The notes beneath the pieces are model-generated. The model ran no database searches. It worked only from the letters and a program-made list of their open reading frames with translations, and was not told the DNA's origin. From the NCBI GenBank assembly GCA_946480485.1, contig CAMLJW010000183.1, positions 1-9,608 on the forward strand: 9,608 bases of DNA, read 5' to 3'. The stretch comes from an uncultured Streptomyces sp. GTDB taxonomy: Bacteria > Actinomycetota > Actinomycetes > Streptomycetales > Streptomycetaceae. Shown here piece after piece: positions 1 through 5,778 of the stretch. Each line of letters opens with the position of its first letter. The first letter of the stretch is position 1. The position numbers and the translations under genes are program-made.

Positions 1-542
<542 letters not shown>

Positions 543-620
543 GGTGATGGGCCCCCTTCACCGGCAGGAACGTGCCGGACGATCCGTTGTAAAGGTGGTG
601 TCCACCGCGGGTGGTTCCGT

Positions 621-636
621 GGTGGTGTAGTCCACG
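621..636. promoter_or_regulatory. DasR-responsive-element-like palindrome upstream of msiK
   Basis: The sequence GGTGGTGTAGTCCACG matches 11 of 16 positions of the recalled DasR consensus ACTGGTCTAGACCACT and keeps the TGGT...CCA half-sites around a central TAG. A second, shorter relative lies at 594-606. DasR is the GlcN-6-P-responsive repressor of GlcNAc/chitin uptake and metabolism, and MsiK energises the chitobiose importer, so control here is plausible. It is not proven, because the flanking positions deviate from consensus. Confidence 0.35.
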
Positions 637-741
637 CAGGTGAACTGGGTCAGGACGGTACCCGGGGTTCACCTGTTCTGTCAGTAGGCGGGGCCTGTGA
701 ACTTCGCGGAAAGTTTCGACGGGAGCGGCCCGTGACGTGGG

Positions 742-747
742 TACACT
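742..747 (+). promoter_or_regulatory. Candidate -10 box for tRNA-Thr
   Basis: TACACT fits the HrdB-type TANNNT -10 pattern and would place a transcription start near 753, about 40 nt before the tRNA. No good TTGACA-like -35 is visible at 16-18 nt spacing (nearest is TTCGAC at 715-720, too far), so this is only a moderate call. Confidence 0.4.
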
Positions 748-792
748 GCATGAGCGCACATGCACGCACAACCTCTGTGCACGCCTGCACAG

Positions 793-866
793 GCCTCCTT
801 AGCTCAGCTGGTCAGAGCGCCGCTCTTGTAAAGCGAAGGTCGTCGGTTCGAATCCGACAGGGGGCT
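793..866 (+). tRNA. tRNA-Thr (anticodon UGU)
   Basis: A 74-nt cloverleaf. The acceptor stem GCCTCCT (793-799) pairs with AGGGGGC (859-865), with one G-U pair; there is a GCTC/GAGC D stem, a seven-base anticodon loop CTTGTAA with TGT at 827-829, and a T arm GTCGG-TTCGAAT-CCGAC. The discriminator is T866. CCA is not encoded (TCAG follows). The outer anticodon-stem pair is a C820/A836 mismatch, the remaining four pairs are intact. The tRNA reads toward an eroded integrase gene on the opposite strand, the usual arrangement when a tRNA 3' end has served as an integration site. Confidence 0.95.
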
Positions 867-897
867 CAGAGAAACCGCAGTTCAGGGCATGTTTGGG

Positions 898-942
898 CAT
901 GAGGAAGGCCCTCCGCGAAGATCGCGGAGGGCCTTCCTCATG
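898..942. terminator. Perfect 21-bp stem-loop downstream of tRNA-Thr
   Basis: The arm 898-918 is exactly complementary to 922-942, with only three bases (AGA) in the loop. The core is AAGGCCCTCCGCGA / TCGCGGAGGGCCTT. It begins 31 bp after the tRNA end and sits between two convergent reading directions, so it can act bidirectionally for the tRNA and for the leftward integrase remnant. It lacks a T-tract, as is common for Streptomyces terminators. Confidence 0.85.
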
Positions 943-971
943 TCGGTTGGGAGCGCTCTGGGAACCTGCCG

Positions 972-1250
972 TCAGGCGGCCGTCTGCCCGGGCTCATCGC
1001 TGGGAACCTCGGGCTCGGCCGGGGGCTTTTGCGGCTTGCCTGCGCGCGGTACCAGGGCGACCGGGGCGTCGGCCTCCGCCTTCTCGAACTGGGGGAGCAC
1101 CGAGGTGTAGGTGTCGGCCGTCAAGGAGTAGCTGCTGTGGCCGAGGAGGGCTTGGATCTTCTTCATGGGACTTTGGCGGCGGGGGAGAGCGTTGCCCGCG
1201 CAGTGCCGCAGATCTTGCCCGCCCGCGGCCCGTTTGCCACGAAGAGCCGC
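972..1250 (-). pseudogene. Tyrosine-recombinase integrase remnant (C-terminal catalytic fragment)
   Basis: The minus-strand reading contains DLRHCAG, then MKKIQALLGHSSYSLTADTY and TSVLPQFEKAEADAP, ending at TGA 974-972. This is the C-terminal signature of phage/AICE tyrosine recombinases: box-II R (in DLRH), the LGH histidine and the nucleophilic Tyr (codon 1109-1107). Everything upstream of about 1250, including the DNA-binding domain and the first catalytic Arg, is absent. The His usually preceding DLR (HDLRH) reads Gln. Between RH and MKKIQ the frame gives an atypical NALPRRQSP, while a shifted frame reads AAKV as in intact relatives, suggesting compensating small indels. The stop lies 105 bp from tRNA-Thr and faces it. 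I interpret this as a dead integrase of an element that once used this tRNA; the left boundary of the pseudogene is approximate. Confidence 0.8.
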
Positions 1251-1303
1251 GCCCCCTGACGACTGGCTCTGGCGGGGAGTCAGCAGTGTGAGCGACGCCA
1301 CCT

Positions 1304-1314
1304 CAAGTGACTTG
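1304..1314. repeat. Short palindrome upstream of the secreted-protein gene
   Basis: CAAGTGACTTG is a perfect 5-bp inverted repeat around a central G, about 95 bp before the GTG start at 1410. It could be an operator for that gene or chance. The surrounding 1251-1409 stretch shows TTGACC at 1328-1333, but the only A/T-rich -10 candidate (1357-1363) is 23 bp away, so no promoter can be assigned with confidence. Confidence 0.25.
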
Positions 1315-1409
1315 CCGGTAGGGATATTTGACCCTGTCGGTGCCGAGAACCCGCCCGAATAATCCCCAGAAGAAACGTAAAGGGAACCTTTGGAGAGACG
1401 GAGCAGGAC

Positions 1410-1871
1410 GTGGCCAAGAGGAGTAGCAAGAACAAGAAGCTCTGGCTCGTGACGATCGCAGCGGCACTGTCAGTTGCCGCGGTGCTCGTTCCGGGAAGCG
1501 CCTCGGCCGCAACCCCTGAATGTGGGCTGCCCAGCGGGAACAAGTGCCTGGCAATCGACAACCACTTGTACGAGAACGAGCAACGCTCATTCCCCGCCAT
1601 GAACTCCCTTGCGGTCCGGCGGCAAGGGGCCAGCCAGCCCGACTGGGAGATTTCGAAGTGCGTCAACGTCAGCCCCGGCGAGCGACTACACCTGCACAAG
1701 GCCTCGGATTTCCTGGGTAAGGTATCGCCAGGTGACACCATCTTCGTTCAGGCATGGCATGAGCGGGACTGTGGCGGCGGTGAGGCCGTTGCCGACTGGG
1801 TGAAGTCGGACCTGGTCGTACCCGACGACGGTCTGCGCTACTTCTGGATCGAACTCAGGCGGCAACTGTAG
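1410..1871 (+). CDS. Small secreted protein with four cysteines, unknown function
   Basis: I do not recognise the family. The 153-aa product opens with a basic N-region (MAKRSSKNKK), a hydrophobic core at 11-27 and an SASA-AT signal-peptidase I site near residue 33, giving an extracellular protein of about 120 aa. The mature part has exactly four Cys (38, 46, 84, 121), enough for two disulfides, and beta-rich, Gly/Asp/Trp-containing segments (VSPGDTIFVQAWHERDC, LRYFWIEL). The start is GTG 1410 with GGAG at 1400-1403, six bases upstream. Codon use looks less GC-biased than neighbours (for example many A-rich codons at 1410-1440), and the gene sits alone between an integrase remnant and core genes, suggesting acquisition. 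No lysozyme, protease or known toxin motif is visible. It might be a secreted inhibitor or small exoprotein, but this is speculation. Confidence 0.75.
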   Translation: MAKRSSKNKKLWLVTIAAALSVAAVLVPGSASAATPECGLPSGNKCLAIDNHLYENEQRSFPAMNSLAVRRQGASQPDWEISKCVNVSPGERLHLHKASDFLGKVSPGDTIFVQAWHERDCGGGEAVADWVKSDLVVPDDGLRYFWIELRRQL

Positions 1872-2105
1872 CGAGCCCTCGCGGGCCCATGGGGATTTCG
1901 CGCGACACTCCCACGCCACGAGCCGAGAGCCCACCGGCAGCCGGCTCGACCCCCGAGACGCCCCCCGGCTTCGAGATCACGCCGGCAGGTGGACGCTCTC
2001 TCACTCTGGAGTCGCCTGACAGTCTGTAACCCTTGACCCGGACGGCGCTGTGATCAGCGCGGACGCTCTGCACACACCGCATAGTGGGGGGTGCAGCATG
2101 GGGGC
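1872..2105. other. Intergenic stretch before the pentapeptide-repeat gene
   Basis: 234 bp with no credible ORF. A tiny stem GCGAG-CC-CTCGC (1871-1882) overlaps the stop of the secreted-protein gene and may be part of a weak terminator. TTGACC at 2033-2038 resembles a -35, but no matching -10 appears 16-18 bp downstream. CATAGT at 2080-2085 is a weak -10 candidate that would start transcription about at the GTG at 2091. Confidence 0.4.
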
Positions 2106-2795
2106 ATGGTGAGGCGCGCGAGGGACGGGAAGACGACGGTGAAGGGGGCACGGCGGCCGGAGGTGCGGTTGCCGCCGCTCGTGCCGTACGGGGGCGGTGA
2201 GCTGGAGCCGGACGGGGATTACGACGGGCTGGAGTTCCGCGAGGTGGACTTCGTGGGCCAAGACGGTGCGGGCGCCCGCTTCATGGACTGCGCGCTGACG
2301 GGGTGCGCACTCGACGAGACGCGGCTGCACCATGCGCGCATGCTGGACTGCGTCCTGTCGGGCATACGGGGTGTCGGCACCGATCTGGCCGAGTCGACCC
2401 TGCGGGACGTGGAGGTGGTCGATGCGCGGCTGGGCGGGGTGCAGCTGCATGGGTCCGTGCTGGAGCGGGTGATGATCCGCGGCGGAAAGATCGACTACCT
2501 GAATGTGCGCAAGGCCCGGCTCAAGGACGTCGTCTTCGAGGGCTGCGTGCTGGTCGAGCCGGACTTCGGGGGCGCGCGGCTGGAGCGCGTGGAGTTCGTT
2601 GACTGTGCGCTGAAGGGGGTGGACTTCAGCGCGGTGACGTTCACGCATGTCGACCTGCGGCGGGCGGTGGAGGTCGACATCGCGCGGGGGGCCGACCGGC
2701 TGTCGGGGGCGGTGATCAGTCCGGCTCAGCTGCTGGACTTGGCGCCGGTGTTCGCGGCGGAGCTGGGGGTGCGGGTGGTGGCGGGGGAGGAGTGA
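2106..2795 (+). CDS. Pentapeptide-repeat protein
   Basis: The 229-aa product is dominated by pentapeptide repeats from about residue 35 to 200 (e.g. LEFREVDF, ARFMDCALTGCAL, TRLHHARML, ARLKDVVFEGCVL, PDFGGARLERVEFVDCALKGVDFS), which fold into a right-handed quadrilateral beta-helix. A basic N-terminus (MVRRARDGKTTVKGARR) precedes them, and a C-terminal segment AVISPAQLLDLAPVFAAELGVRV closes the helix. Known roles of such proteins range from DNA-mimicking gyrase protection (Qnr/MfpA) to scaffolding. Without a clear QnrA-like loop or dimer module I cannot assign one. It has no signal peptide or membrane segment, so it is likely cytoplasmic. The start is uncertain: ATG 2106 is chosen for its MVRRxRDG-like opening, but an in-frame GTG at 2091 just after a G-rich stretch and GTG 2109 are alternatives. 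No clear Shine-Dalgarno discriminates among them. Confidence 0.85.
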   Translation: MVRRARDGKTTVKGARRPEVRLPPLVPYGGGELEPDGDYDGLEFREVDFVGQDGAGARFMDCALTGCALDETRLHHARMLDCVLSGIRGVGTDLAESTLRDVEVVDARLGGVQLHGSVLERVMIRGGKIDYLNVRKARLKDVVFEGCVLVEPDFGGARLERVEFVDCALKGVDFSAVTFTHVDLRRAVEVDIARGADRLSGAVISPAQLLDLAPVFAAELGVRVVAGEE

Positions 2796-2849
2796 GGGGT
2801 GCGGGTGCGCAGGGGGAGTACGCGCGGTGCGGTCAGGTGCGCGTGCACC

Positions 2850-2927
2850 TTCCAGCCCGGTCCCGCACCATCCGGCCCGTTGGGCGATTGAGGACGAGGC
2901 CGTTCAGGCCGAAAGGGAGTCTGGGGT
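2850..2927. repeat. Streptomyces dispersed intergenic repeat (GGCGATTGAGGACGAGGCC type)
   Basis: The stretch from TTCCAGCCCGG through GGGCGATTGAGGACGAGGCC, GTTCAGGCCGAAAG and TCTGGGG matches a sequence I recall occurring many times between genes in Streptomyces genomes. It lies between two converging genes and contains a GGCC-GTTCA-GGCC stem (2898-2910). Its function (transcription end, REP-like element) is unknown. The boundaries are approximate and the family assignment is from memory. Confidence 0.55.
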
Positions 2928-2957
2928 GAAGCTGAAGCCCTCGGGGGTGAAGCCGAC

Positions 2958-3506
2958 TCAGGGCATCCTGGGAAAGCGAGCCTCGAGAGTCCAGACCACC
3001 GGGTTCTCGCGGAGCGCCTCGTGCATGTCGGTGAGGTCGGCGATCAGGTCCTGCAGGAAGTCCCGGGCCTCGCGGCGGAGTTCGGCGTGAGAGAAGGTGA
3101 GCGGGTCCTCGTCGGCGGGTATCCAGTCGGCCTCGATGTCGACCCAGCCGAAGCGGCGCTCGAAGAGCATACGGTCGGTCGACTCGGTGAAGTCCAGCTC
3201 GGCGTGCTGGGGGCGGGCGGCGCGGCTGCCGAGCGGATCTTCGTCGAGCCACTCGACGATGTCGCAAAGCGCCCACGCGAAGTCGAGCACCGGCACCCAT
3301 CCCCAGGCTGTGGACAGCTCCCGGTCCGCCTTCGTGTCGGCGAGATACACGTCCCCGCAGAACAGGTCGTGCCGCAGCGCGTGGACGTCCGCGCGGCGGT
3401 AGTCCGTCTGCGGGGGGTCCGGAAAGCGGGAGGAGAGGGCGTAGCCGATGTCGAGCACATAGATGATGGTGTCATGGCCTCTGGCCGGCATCCCCAGGAA
3501 GATCAT
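2958..3506 (-). CDS. Conserved hypothetical protein (acidic, cytoplasmic)
   Basis: Up to 182 aa, with the acidic Trp-rich core FCGDVYLADTKADRELSTAWGWVPVLDFAWALCDIVEWLDEDPLG followed by LDFTESTDRMLFERRFGWVDIEADW and a C-terminal helix LRREARDFLQDLIADLTDMHEALREN. It resembles small uncharacterised actinobacterial proteins, possibly the DUF7878 type, but I cannot confirm the name. There is no signal peptide, transmembrane helix or catalytic motif. The start is uncertain: ATG 3506 gives MIFLGMPARGHDTIIYVLDIGY but has no ribosome-binding site; ATG 3491 (residue 6) is an alternative. The gene ends convergently 162 bp from the pentapeptide gene, with a dispersed repeat between them, and follows terD in the same direction with a strong terminator in the 195-bp gap, so it is probably transcribed separately. 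Confidence 0.7.
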   Translation of the reverse strand: MIFLGMPARGHDTIIYVLDIGYALSSRFPDPPQTDYRRADVHALRHDLFCGDVYLADTKADRELSTAWGWVPVLDFAWALCDIVEWLDEDPLGSRAARPQHAELDFTESTDRMLFERRFGWVDIEADWIPADEDPLTFSHAELRREARDFLQDLIADLTDMHEALRENPVVWTLEARFPRMP

Positions 3507-3646
3507 CGACGCGGGCGGTTCACGGGAGGGCCGGCTGAGGACTGCGGACGGCGCCCTTGCCCTCGGTCAGCCCAACGGCTCGATGGCGTGGTTCCCCGGC
3601 GACCCGCCACCCGAGCGACAAGGCCGCCCACGACATCACGATCACC

Positions 3647-3684
3647 GCGGAGCGCCCCGGTCACGCCGTGACCGGGGGCTCCGC
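3647..3684 (-). terminator. Strong hairpin terminator after terD
   Basis: GCGGAGC (3647-3653) plus CCCCGGTCAC (3655-3664) pairs with GTGACCGGGG (3668-3677) and GCTCCGC (3678-3684) through a GCC loop, giving 17 bp with a single bulged G (3654). It starts 17 bp after the terD stop in the direction of terD transcription. No T-tract follows, as usual in this genus. Confidence 0.8.
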
Positions 3685-3701
3685 CAAAGAGCATGCGAGC
3701 C

Positions 3702-4277
3702 TCAGACGTTCACGCCGAAGTCCTGCGCGATGCCGGCCAGGCCGGAAGCGTAGCCCTGGCCCACCGCGCGGAACTTCCACTCCGCGCCGTTGCGGTACAA
3801 CTCGCCGAAGACCATGGCCGTCTCGGTGGCGGCGTCCTCCGACAGGTCGTAGCGGGCGATCTCCGCGCCGCCGGCCTGGTTGAGGATGCGGATGTAGGCA
3901 TTGCGGACCTGGCCGAAGTTCTGGGAGCGGGTCTCGGCGTCGTAGATCGAGACCGGGAAGACGATCTTGTCGACGTCGGCGGGGAGGCCCGCCAGGTTGA
4001 CGTTGATCGCCTCGTCGTCGCCGGCGCCCTCACCCGTGCGGTTGTCGCCGGTGTGGACGATCGTCTGGTCAGGGGTCTGCTTGTTGTTGAAGAAGACGAA
4101 GTGGGCGTCCGAGTAGACCTTGCCCCCCGGGTTGACCGCGATGGCCGAGGCGTCCAGGTCGAAGTCGGTGCCCGTAGTGGTGCGGACGTCCCAGCCGAGG
4201 CCCACGGTGACAGCGGTCAGGCCCGGAGCCTCCTTGGTGAGCGAGACGTTGCCACCTTTGGACAGGCTTACAGCCAT
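3702..4277 (-). CDS. TerD-family calcium-binding (tellurium/stress resistance) protein
   Basis: A 191-aa single-domain TerD protein, the usual length. It shows the family hallmarks: N-terminal [20 protein letters not shown], the GLGWDVR motif at 26-32, the acidic Ca2+-site DFDLDAS at 38-44, the [17 protein letters not shown] loop around 75-92 as second Ca2+ site, and [22 protein letters not shown] near the C-terminus. TerD-type beta-sandwich proteins bind Ca2+ and take part in tellurite and general envelope/stress responses; Streptomyces have many paralogues, some linked to differentiation, so tellurite resistance as such is not implied. The start is ATG 4277 with a GGGAAGGA ribosome-binding site about 10 bases upstream. 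It is monocistronic here, with its own terminator, and diverges from the arfB-like gene across a repeat-rich 230-bp region. The gene symbol is withheld because paralogues cannot be told apart. Confidence 0.93.
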   Translation of the reverse strand: MAVSLSKGGNVSLTKEAPGLTAVTVGLGWDVRTTTGTDFDLDASAIAVNPGGKVYSDAHFVFFNNKQTPDQTIVHTGDNRTGEGAGDDEAINVNLAGLPADVDKIVFPVSIYDAETRSQNFGQVRNAYIRILNQAGGAEIARYDLSEDAATETAMVFGELYRNGAEWKFRAVGQGYASGLAGIAQDFGVNV

Positions 4278-4334
4278 TGTTGGGGAGTCCTTCCCTCGTT
4301 GACGTACCTACTACGCGCGGTGCGTTGGGCCAGT

Positions 4335-4355
4335 GCTTCGTACTGGGGACGAAGC
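4335..4355. repeat. Hairpin in the terD leader/promoter
   Basis: GCTTCGT (4335-4341) and ACGAAGC (4349-4355) form a perfect 7-bp stem with an ACTGGGG loop, 58 bp upstream of the terD start. It could act as an operator or as an RNA structure in the terD 5' leader. Confidence 0.5.
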
Positions 4356-4387
4356 TACCGTCACCCGTACCAACGCCGAGGGGGGTC

Positions 4388-4425
4388 CCACAGGTTCCGC
4401 TCCTCTTTACTTTCTTTACCTGTGG
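4388..4425. promoter_or_regulatory. Inverted repeat flanking a pyrimidine-rich tract, terD/arfB region
   Basis: CCACAGGT (4388-4395) and ACCTGTGG (4418-4425) are perfect 8-bp inverted arms enclosing 22 bp that are 19 of 22 pyrimidine on the plus strand. The 8-bp arms look like a split binding site or a stem. It lies between the start sites of terD and the arfB-like gene, so it could affect either. Confidence 0.45.
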
Positions 4426-4428
4426 ACC

Positions 4429-4473
4429 GAGGAACCCGGGGAAAACGGGTGAGGAACCCGGGGAAAACTGGGT
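4429..4473. repeat. Two-copy 22/23-bp tandem repeat between terD and the release-factor gene
   Basis: Copy 1 (4429-4450) and copy 2 (4451-4473) are head-to-tail and identical except for one inserted T in copy 2. Each begins GAGGAACCCGGGGAAAAC and ends GGGT. Inside each copy ACCC and GGGT form a short inverted pair around GGGAAAA. The array ends 34 bp before the arfB ATG and is 151 bp from the terD start, a position expected of operators for the former. Confidence 0.7.
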
Positions 4474-4507
4474 GACGTGGATCGGACAGACACGCGACCA
4501 TGGAGCC

Positions 4508-4936
4508 ATGTCCGGTCCCTACGTCATCCGCGGCTCCGTCTCGCTTCCCGAGACCGAGCTCATGTGGCGTTTCTCGCGGTCCTCGGGGCCCGGCGGACAG
4601 CACGTCAACACCAGCGACTCGCAGGTCGAACTCCGGTTCGACCTCGCGAAGACGGAGGCGTTGCCTCCGGTGTGGAAGACCCGCGCCCTCGAGCGGCTCG
4701 CAGGACGCCTCGTCGACGGTGTCGTCGTCGTACGCGCGTGCGAGCACCGCTCCCAGTGGCGCAACCGCGAGACCGCGACCGTACGGCTTGCCGCCCTCCT
4801 CGCCGAAGTCACCGCCCCGCCGCCCAAGCCGCGCCGGGCCACGCGCATCCCGCGTGGCATCAACGAGCGCCGGCTGCGGGAGAAGAAACAGCGCAGCGAC
4901 ACGAAGCGCGGGCGCTCCGGGCGGGATTGGGGATAG
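4508..4936 (+). CDS. arfB: ArfB/YaeJ-like ribosome-rescue peptidyl-tRNA hydrolase (class I release-factor domain)
   Basis: A 142-aa protein, the length of E. coli ArfB (140 aa). It consists of the catalytic RF domain with the invariant GGQ at 29-31 in SGPGGQHVNTSDS, followed by the LRFDL strand, a helical region, and a basic Arg/Lys-rich tail (KPRRATRIPRGINERRLREKKQRSDTKRGRSGRDW). It lacks the codon-recognition domains of RF1/RF2. In ArfB the GGQ loop hydrolyses peptidyl-tRNA on ribosomes stalled at mRNA ends while the basic tail enters the empty mRNA channel; the same is inferred here. The start ATG 4508 gives MSGPYVIRGSVSLPETEL, aligned with the family. The frame is open upstream, but that part translates the tandem repeat and looks noncoding. 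GGAG at 4502-4505 is only two bases from the ATG, so initiation is unusual or leaderless. The symbol is by similarity. Confidence 0.88.
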   Translation: MSGPYVIRGSVSLPETELMWRFSRSSGPGGQHVNTSDSQVELRFDLAKTEALPPVWKTRALERLAGRLVDGVVVVRACEHRSQWRNRETATVRLAALLAEVTAPPPKPRRATRIPRGINERRLREKKQRSDTKRGRSGRDWG

Positions 4937-5067
4937 GGCATTCCCGCGCCTCGCTCGCACGCATTCCCCGAAAACCAGAAAGACCCGCAACGAACCGTGA
5001 ACGAATTGCTGTCCGCCGAACGGCTCGCCTTCGTCCTGGTACCGGACCTGCGGAAGGACCGCGGGGG
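4937..5067. other. Convergent intergenic gap
   Basis: 131 bp between the stop codons of the release-factor gene (+) and the flavoprotein gene (-). I see no strong hairpin, ORF or repeat. Confidence 0.4.
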
Positions 5068-5643
5068 TCACCCCAACTGCCGGTATCTGCCCCGGAAATA
5101 CGCCAGCGGACCCCCGCCCGCACTCGGCACCGCCGCTGCCAGCACCCGGGCGATGACCAGCGTGTGATCACCGGCGGCCACGCGCTGCTCGGTGCGGCAC
5201 TCCAGGACCGCCAGGGCGCCGCGCACCAGTGGTGCCCCGGAGACCTCTCCGCGTACGTACGGGATGTCCTCGAACAGGAGGCGGTCGGAGATGCGGCCCT
5301 TCATCGCGAAGCGGCCCGCGATGTGGCGCTGGCTCTCGGAGAGGACGGAGACCGCCCACAGGGGCTGCTCTGCGAGCAGGTCGTCCATGCGGGAGCCCTC
5401 GCGCAGGCTGACCAGGACCAGGGGCGGGTCCAGGGACACGGATGTGAAGGCGGTCGCCGTCATGCCCACGTCCTCGCCGCCCGGCCCCTCGGGATCCAGC
5501 GGGGGCTCGTGCGCGGTCACCAGCACCACGCCCGCGGCCAGCCGGGACATGGCGGCGCGGAACTCGTCGTCACTCACCCCATCAGCATGCCCGTCGGGCT
5601 CGGGAGTCAAGGGCAGGCGGGGAGCGGGAGGAGTCGTCAGCAC
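5068..5643 (-). CDS. Flavin-reductase-like (HpaC/RutF-type FMN-binding split-barrel) protein
   Basis: Member of the flavin reductase-like domain family, which binds FMN/FAD and passes NAD(P)H electrons to flavin, often for a partner monooxygenase. Diagnostic segments are FRAAMSRLAAGVVLVTA, GMTATAFTSVSLDPPLVLVSL (the flavin-contacting stretch), LWAVSVLSESQRHIAGRFA, a central ALAVLECRTEQRVAAGDHTLVIARVLAA, and the terminal GGPLAYFRGRYRQLG. The start is chosen as GTG 5643 (VLTTPPAPRLPLTP), giving 191 aa, with GAGGAG at 5663-5658 though spaced 14 bases. GTG 5577 would give 169 aa and still include the full domain. The frame is open further upstream to 5859, but that part is Arg/Gly-rich and crosses tandem repeats and a hairpin. 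No monooxygenase lies next to it, so its substrate partner is unknown. It is transcribed divergently from cdgB. Confidence 0.87.
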   Translation of the reverse strand: MLTTPPAPRLPLTPEPDGHADGVSDDEFRAAMSRLAAGVVLVTAHEPPLDPEGPGGEDVGMTATAFTSVSLDPPLVLVSLREGSRMDDLLAEQPLWAVSVLSESQRHIAGRFAMKGRISDRLLFEDIPYVRGEVSGAPLVRGALAVLECRTEQRVAAGDHTLVIARVLAAAVPSAGGGPLAYFRGRYRQLG

Positions 5644-5692
5644 GGGGAAACGGTAGTCTCCTCGCCCTGGTCGGCACATCGGACCAGCGCCC

Positions 5693-5727
5693 GAGCCGGG
5701 ATTTGAGCCGGGACCGAGCCGGGATCT
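5693..5727. repeat. Three tandem 11-12 bp GAGCCGGGA repeats
   Basis: Copies GAGCCGGGATTT (5693-5704), GAGCCGGGACC (5705-5715) and GAGCCGGGATCT (5716-5727) follow one another directly. They lie 30-64 bp upstream of the flavoprotein gene's ribosome-binding site, in its probable promoter or leader. Confidence 0.65.
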
Positions 5728-5761
5728 GTGCGGGCCCCAGGACCCACGTCGGCTCCTGAGC

Positions 5762-5778
5762 GGGTGGCGTCGCCACCC
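5762..5778. repeat. Perfect hairpin/palindrome GGGTGGC-N3-GCCACCC
   Basis: Seven-base arms 5762-5768 and 5772-5778 with a GTC loop; the outer G/C also continue as an 8-bp palindrome around T5770. It is located mid-way between the divergent genes and could be an operator or a boundary terminator. Confidence 0.5.

Larger units (their letters stand above)
543..792. promoter_or_regulatory. Divergent control region between msiK and tRNA-Thr
   Basis: A 250-bp stretch without a credible gene. It holds, from the msiK side, two related palindromes at 594-606 (GGTGG-TGT-CCACC) and 621-636 (GGTGGTGTAGTCCACG), an inverted repeat 637-645/667-675 (CAGGTGAAC / GTTCACCTG, 21-nt spacer), and near the tRNA a -10-like TACACT (742-747) and a hairpin abutting the tRNA 5' end. 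The open frame crossing it on the minus strand is rich in His, Arg and Gly and resembles no known protein, so I treat it as noncoding. Which palindromes are operators is inference. Confidence 0.6.

Noticed and set aside
885..901. GGGCATG direct repeat (885-891, 895-901) as an attachment-core remnant
   Set aside because: The repeat is too short, it does not match the tRNA 3' end, and it partly overlaps the terminator stem.
1871..1882. GCGAG-CC-CTCGC stem as terminator of the secreted-protein gene
   Set aside because: A five-bp stem with a two-base loop cannot form a normal hairpin; kept only as a note.
2001..2648. 215-codon minus-strand ORF opposite the pentapeptide gene
   Set aside because: Its His/Leu/Gln-rich repeats mirror the pentapeptide repeats; it is antisense shadow.
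4277..4507. Upstream in-frame extension of the arfB-like gene
   Set aside because: It translates the tandem repeat and hairpins, has no family similarity, and the family N-terminus fits ATG 4508.
4477..5706. 409-codon plus-strand ORF
   Set aside because: It spans two real genes in the wrong frame or strand; Arg/His-rich with no domain.
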